Source: Sipunculus nudus (lineage: Eukaryota; Annelida; Sipuncula; Golfingiida; Sipunculidae). From it: DNA of 64,000 nucleotides. A model generated the notes under the pieces. It saw nothing but the letters and a program-made list of their open reading frames with translations. It was not told where the DNA came from and searched no databases. The stretch is from assembly GCA_026874595.1 (NCBI GenBank), contig CM049318.1, positions 35,549,956 to 35,613,955 of the forward strand, written 5' to 3'. Positions within the stretch are counted from its first letter, which is position 1, and each line of letters begins with the position of its first letter. Shown here piece by piece: positions 59,273 to 64,000 of the stretch. The position numbers and the translations under genes are program-made.

Positions 59273-59914
59273 GCCTTCTCTCCCTGGACCTGCTTCAGCT
59301 TTCATCATTTTTGGGTGTTTACCGGAGATTTAATGCTAAGGTAAACACTTTTCTAAAGATCCCCATAAGATAAGTTTTTTTTCTCCCTCTCTCACACACA
59401 AACACATATATATCTATATGTATGTATGTATATAAATATATCAAATATTTTATTATATAGATATATGTGACACCAAGCCTTCTGGGCAGAAACGTATGTG
59501 TATAAGTGTTGGTGTGTAGGTGTGGGGGTCATACCTTAGAAACCTTATACACTGTCTAAATAAAGATCAGTTGGTGCAAACTCAAGCATAATCAACACAT
59601 TTATTCTGACACAATATTATAGGATTCGTGTTAGGATTCTATAAGCGTGTCAGTCATTGCACAGTTGGATGATCTTTCCGTGACCTGTGCCTGTTCCCAC
59701 ACTCCTCCAGTTCGTTGGCCTTATATGATTGTATCAAAACATTATCCTCTCTTGTTCATGCCGGACTAACGAGTGCAGCCAGATATCCAGGACTCCAATT
59801 ATTAGCTCAGCTGACTGAAATTCAACTGAGGTATAGATATGGCGTTTAAATTGTCCGTCGTCAGCCCGGTCGTCCAGGGTCACAATGATAACCGTTGGAC
59901 CTAGAAACTTCTAA

Positions 59915-60533
59915 AGCCGGCCATACACAAGGCGACATGTCGCGCGACATGTCGCAGAACATTCGTGTTCTGCGACATGTTGCACAACAAGAACAGTCCA
60001 TACACACAGCGACATGTCCTGCAAATCTATGATAAAACTACATGCATCAAACATAACTTCCAGGTTTCAACGAAATAACACAATTTATCAATATAAGTGC
60101 AAATGACGAAAAATGTATTCTGCCTAGGACATATTTCGTCTTGTTTGTCTTTATTAATATAGATATATAGGAAAAATAGGCATAGGTATTCTGGGATAGC
60201 TACACAATTTCTTCTGAGTTTCCTGTTGACCGCGCAAACACACACATATATATATAGCACCCTAATCAGACACATTGAAACCATGGACGGTCACATTATC
60301 AATGGATAACATGATCAATCGTTATATATATAACTGTTATTGGTTGGCTTTTCCCAACACTTGGCCTGATGTCGCGCGACAAGTCGCAGGAAAAAGAAAC
60401 ATGTTCCTTCTTCTGCGACATGTCGCGCAACCCATGAAAACGTGCGACCTTCCCCATACACGGTGCGACTTGTCGCGGAACAAGCGTGTTCTGCGACTTG
60501 TCGCGCGACATGTCGCCTCGTGTATGGCCGGCT
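59915..60533. mobile_element. 619-bp PIF/Harbinger-type MITE with TAA target duplication
   Basis: Ends AGCCGGCCATACACAAGGCG and, inverted, AGCCGGCCATACACGAGGCG. TAA flanks both sides (59912-59914 and 60534-60536). Both ends are self-complementary arrays of GCGACATGTCGC/GCGCGAC. The uninterrupted sequence survives in copy 1 near 51700. The 3-bp TAA site is the hallmark of PIF/Harbinger. Confidence 0.85.
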
Positions 60534-61489
60534 TAAATGTATATCCAGTGAGATCAATAAAAATTTCCTTGGAAACCTTATCTATAGGGCAGTGTGACCT
60601 ATATCCTCCGCGCTATAGGGCTTGTAAGTATCCCCCAGAATAATTAAAAAGTTCCAGTATCTTAATAATTAATGCATGGATTTCCATGAATCTTGCCTTG
60701 TATTTGACAATGACTAGTTTCGTCAGTTCCCGAAAAGTGGTGGTGCCACCTGTATTTTTTCGAATTTCTACTTTTTTTCTGTTTTTGAGACCGTCAAATG
60801 AGAGTATGGCAGGTTCTCAGCTATGGTTTCATCCAGTGTACTGAAATCTAGTGTGATTAATGTATTAATTGATTTCTTCAGTTCCTGAAGACTTGTGGCG
60901 CGATCTGCATTTTGTTTTGTTATTTTTATGCATTTTTCCTTTATTTTGAGACTGCAAAATTACAATGATACTATCAGATTTGCAACTGTGGTTTAATCTG
61001 TGTCCTGAAACCTTGGGTTGTTTATTAGGGCCACGCTTGAATAAGCGGTTTTTGTTTGTCTTTCTGTATATCCGTAAAATTCGTTTCCCGATGATAACTC
61101 AAGTTTGGATTGACATATCAACTTATATATGGCCCACCCCTAACGCAAGAACTCTATTGATTTTGGGATTATGAGGTCAAAGGTCAAGGTCACAGGACAA
61201 ACATATTAAGAAGATTATGGTTGCATTTTGAGTCCAACTTTTCATCCCAAACGTTTATCTTGCACATATAGCTGACCTGCCAATAGGGGGAAAACCTTTT
61301 TGATTTTGAGGTCATGGGGTCAAAGGTCAAGGTCACAGACCACACTTTTTTAATAGATTTTGGATGCACTATAATCCAAATTTTTCAACCCAAACCATTT
61401 GTTTTCCACTTGGCGGACCTGCCATATGGGGAATGTTCCTTTTGATTTTGGGGTCACTGGGTTAAGGTCAAGTTCACTAGACGTGACAA

Positions 61490-62035
61490 CTCGATTCAAT
61501 AGATAATGATAATTGGGCTGGTAAGCCTACTTGGGTCGTGATACAAGCAATATCGAGGGATGCATTGCAGTGGTTTCCATGTTGCATTCATATTTTGGTA
61601 AAACCACCCATAATCCTAATATTATGTTACGGATGATGATTTAACACAAGAGAATACATGCAAACTCACAACCCAAAGTGAAACCCCCTCTCTATATGGT
61701 TACGATTCATTTCCTGTATCGCCTGCAAGTTGCCTTCGTCCTGTAACCCGTGCGAGCCTTATTTGTGTTCATGCGGTCATAAGTTCAACAAACAAGAGAG
61801 GTTTACCAATATGCTGAGTTAAAACCGAACTTTTCTCGCTCATGTTTGGTTTAATTAGAAAGTACACCAAAAAATGACATGTATCGGTCCGGTTTATTTT
61901 AATTGATAGAGTACCTGTAGGCCATGCGGCGAGGTCAAAAATGACGAAAATATTTGCATCTTCGTGAGGTCTTACAATGCGTTTCCAAAGCCTAGATGTA
62001 ATCTGGTCGTAATGTCAGAGGGTCGATATGACGCT
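61490..62035. mobile_element. ~545-bp insertion in copy 2
   Basis: Interrupts the block that is continuous in copy 1 near 53180-53200. A shortened relative lies at 18478-18690. Exact ends and target duplication not resolved. Confidence 0.6.
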
Positions 62036-62900
62036 AAAAGGTCACAGGACCCATCCATTGACAAATTAGTTTATGAATGAAAACTCCAGTTTGGGTAGAT
62101 AGGTTGGCTTCAAACTGATCACAGGACACAAATTTTGAAAAAAAAAAACAACAAAAAAAAAACTCATAAACCTTTCCATATGAAAAATTCAGAAACCCAT
62201 GGGTCCCTAGATTTCGCGTTGTAACCAAGTTTTTCCTTCATCCATGGGCATTTACCGGAGAACCTAGTGGATATTTGGTTTCAATTGAATCAAAATTGAA
62301 AAATTCAACCTTTTTCTTATTTACACATATTTGAAATTCTTTCGATTCTGATATTTGTTTAATTTTACTTTTTGACAGTATAAGCTAGAAACCTACATTC
62401 TTATGAATGCAAACCTCCGCTATGTTGGGGGTCCCTATAGTGGTATGGTCCCCTACCCGTGTTTGCATTCACTTATTCGGCGAATATTCCGAGGTTCATT
62501 CGTGCGTATGTGTAAATACTTTTGTGAATATTCCTTATAGATGCCCCTGAATCCTGATCAAATTCCGGATCTTGTGCCGGATCCACACCAAAATCTAATC
62601 GATTTTGTATTGGTCCATTCCTTTGATGCCCTGAAAATTGCATGTGATTCAGTCAATAATTGCGGGGGTTGTGTTGGAACAAATACGCAAACACGCACAC
62701 ACACACACGAGCGTTAGGACTGAATACACTCATAGCAATTAGGCAATTAGTTTCAGCAGATTTTGTTGTAACTGCCATTTTTTTCTGCAAGGTAATGTTC
62801 TCTGTTGATATTAAGTCACGATGTCAAATGCTATGCCCATGGTGAAAGTAATATAAAGTATGAATAATATTGTAGTTGTTATAGTGGTGGTAAAGCAGCA

Positions 62901-63239
62901 GTGGCACGCAGTAAGACACGAGGATATTCAGCTTACCAAAAAATTAGTTACAGTTATGCACTGCAGTCGTTCCAGATCTCCTTCGTTATAACCGCTGCTT
63001 TGTATGTCGAGATTCTGGCGGTCTCCCCACCAGAGCTGGCACAGACCAAAGAATTACACAAGTTCTGGCACAGGGCCAAGGTTCAGGCCAACGAGAGCGA
63101 GTTGTCGAGAGTTTACATGTTGGAGCTGGATGCGCAATGCGATACGACGCTCTCATTGGTCGGATTGCAATTCTTTGCTCTTCGTGGTTTCCTTTTCAAG
63201 TACATGTTACAGACAAATACAACAGGCACCAACCTCTGA
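62901..63239 (+). CDS. Possible gustatory-receptor-like (7TM) C-terminal exon
   Basis: Open frame with a well-behaved protein-like stretch from about 62970: a hydrophobic segment ISFVITAALYVEILAVS, a charged loop ELHKFWHRAKVQANESELSR, then LSLVGLQFFALRGFLFKYML. This hydrophobic-charged loop-hydrophobic pattern resembles the TM6-loop-TM7 end of invertebrate gustatory-receptor-like proteins. The final TYxxxxxQF motif is absent, so a further exon beyond a possible donor near 63200 (AAGTACATG) would be needed. A likely acceptor is TTCCAG near 62972. GC content is higher than its surroundings. Family assignment is tentative; a relic copy lies at 44507-44575. Confidence 0.4.
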   Translation: MARSKTRGYSAYQKISYSYALQSFQISFVITAALYVEILAVSPPELAQTKELHKFWHRAKVQANESELSRVYMLELDAQCDTTLSLVGLQFFALRGFLFKYMLQTNTTGTNL

Positions 63240-63261
63240 ACCTTTATATATTACCATATAA

Positions 63262-64000
63262 TTTGCACATTGAAACGTTATACTTAAGGCTTAAGCATTG
63301 TTCAGTAAAATCCTGAACAGGATTAAGGAGGAGAACTTATTTCATCAATGATGGGGCGTTTTAAGTGAGCCCTAAACAGAAATAATAGTTTCCTAAATGA
63401 CCGACAGACGTCGCGATCTCTCTCAGACAGTTTCGTCAGCGCACCGTGATCTACGCTGCATTAATTTTTCAAGCCTGTTCGTCACCGCGTTTGTCTCTTG
63501 TTTGCAGCTGGTCAATCGATAAAGGATTAATCTAACTTAACGGCCCTGTTCTGTAGCTTTCACTCTTCATTGAATGACGAGAAATATGATTGTACTTCAA
63601 AGGTTGAATAATATTGTGAGACCTCTGATACCAATATCTGTTTTTCATTAGACTGAAATTGTCCAATATTGTTCATATGTTCATATACATAATTGCATAC
63701 ATGTATTCACTTTTTAATCATTTTATATTTTCAATTTTGTTTTATAACTCTCGTCATTTAACCAGGGCCTTGTGGAAGATCAGGCTATGCCTGAAAATGT
63801 CATCCTGTATACAAATTTACTAATAAACTGCGGGAAAGACACACCTGTTGCAGCATCTGATGTCAGAATTTTCTCTCTGAAGAAAAAGAACATTATCTTT
63901 GCATGATTTAAAAGCTAAAATCCTATCTTATCAAAAGAGAAAACTACATATTAAAGACCCTTCTATTAATTTAGCCCTTCAGTCCGGCTTTGTTATATAA
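63262..64000. other. Downstream flank, no recognised feature
   Basis: AT-rich without long open frames or clear repeats. If the receptor-like gene is real, a last exon could lie here, but I could not identify one. Confidence 0.4.

Larger units (their letters stand above)
59800..62400. repeat. AGGTCAAAGGTCA repeat block, copy 2
   Basis: Begins TTAGCTCAGCTGACTGAAAT. AGGTCAAAGGTCAAGGTCAC occurs at about 61171 and again near 61317. Counterpart of 51545-53560, carrying two extra insertions. Confidence 0.75.
53571..62440. repeat. Large direct repeat, copy 2
   Basis: Same order of blocks as copy 1 but about 2.6 kb longer, mainly because of three insertions: 55483-58439, 59915-60533 and about 61490-62035. 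Copy 1 in turn has extra pieces at 47861-48130 and 52256-52560. Confidence 0.9.

Noticed and set aside
59142-59373. Proline-rich open frames
   Set aside because: Created by the 25-C homopolymer.
60275-60643. 122-codon plus-strand open frame
   Set aside because: Runs through the palindromic GCGACATGTCGC arrays of the Harbinger-type MITE and its flanks; the opposite strand is open for the same reason.

Overview
The window reads as AT-rich, intron-rich and very repeat-rich nuclear DNA from an invertebrate animal, most likely a mollusc and probably a bivalve. The basis is a secreted astacin carrying several ShKT domains, tRNA-headed SINEs, AGGTCAAAGGTCAAGGTCAC-type repeats and many MITEs. No bacterial, organellar or CRISPR signal was seen. 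The species is inferred only at this level.

One gene is convincing. On the minus strand, from 46113 down to 20033, fifteen exons join in frame into a 618-residue secreted protein. In order they encode a signal peptide, a propeptide ending in a basic furin-like site, an astacin zinc metalloprotease (HEMGHALGLFHE and SIMHYG), a six-cysteine module, a Gly/Ser/Thr linker exon, and five ShKT domains spaced by Gly-rich linkers. From exon 9 on, every internal exon is symmetric (phase 1-1). The intron before the last ShKT exon holds a tandem row of decayed copies of that same exon.

Region 1-18424 is a giant imperfect inverted repeat. The left arm is 1 to about 3625 and probably continues beyond the window; the right arm is about 14015 to 18424; the spacer is about 10.4 kb. 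The spacer holds a dead, 3'-truncated Ty3/gypsy retrotransposon on the minus strand, with gag, protease and integrase in the Gmr1-like order (integrase directly after protease). Its gag is split by a 3.05-kb terminal-inverted-repeat element. That element has dense CTGCTC/GAGCAG arrays at both ends and a 2-bp (TC) target duplication.

Introns of the astacin gene hold a 60-bp minisatellite, a 40-bp array, SINEs, several MITEs, a 38-bp-arm hairpin and segmental duplications. Beyond the gene, two diverged direct copies of one large unit lie head to tail (about 47293-53570 and 53571-62440). Comparing the copies exposes insertions present in only one: a SINE with an 8-bp target duplication (copy 1), and a PIF/Harbinger-type MITE with TAA duplication, a 3-kb foldback element and a further 0.5-kb insertion (copy 2). 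At 62901-63239 a plus-strand open frame looks like the C-terminal part of a seven-transmembrane gustatory-receptor-like protein. A mutated fragment of the same sequence sits in intron 1 of the astacin gene at about 44507-44575.
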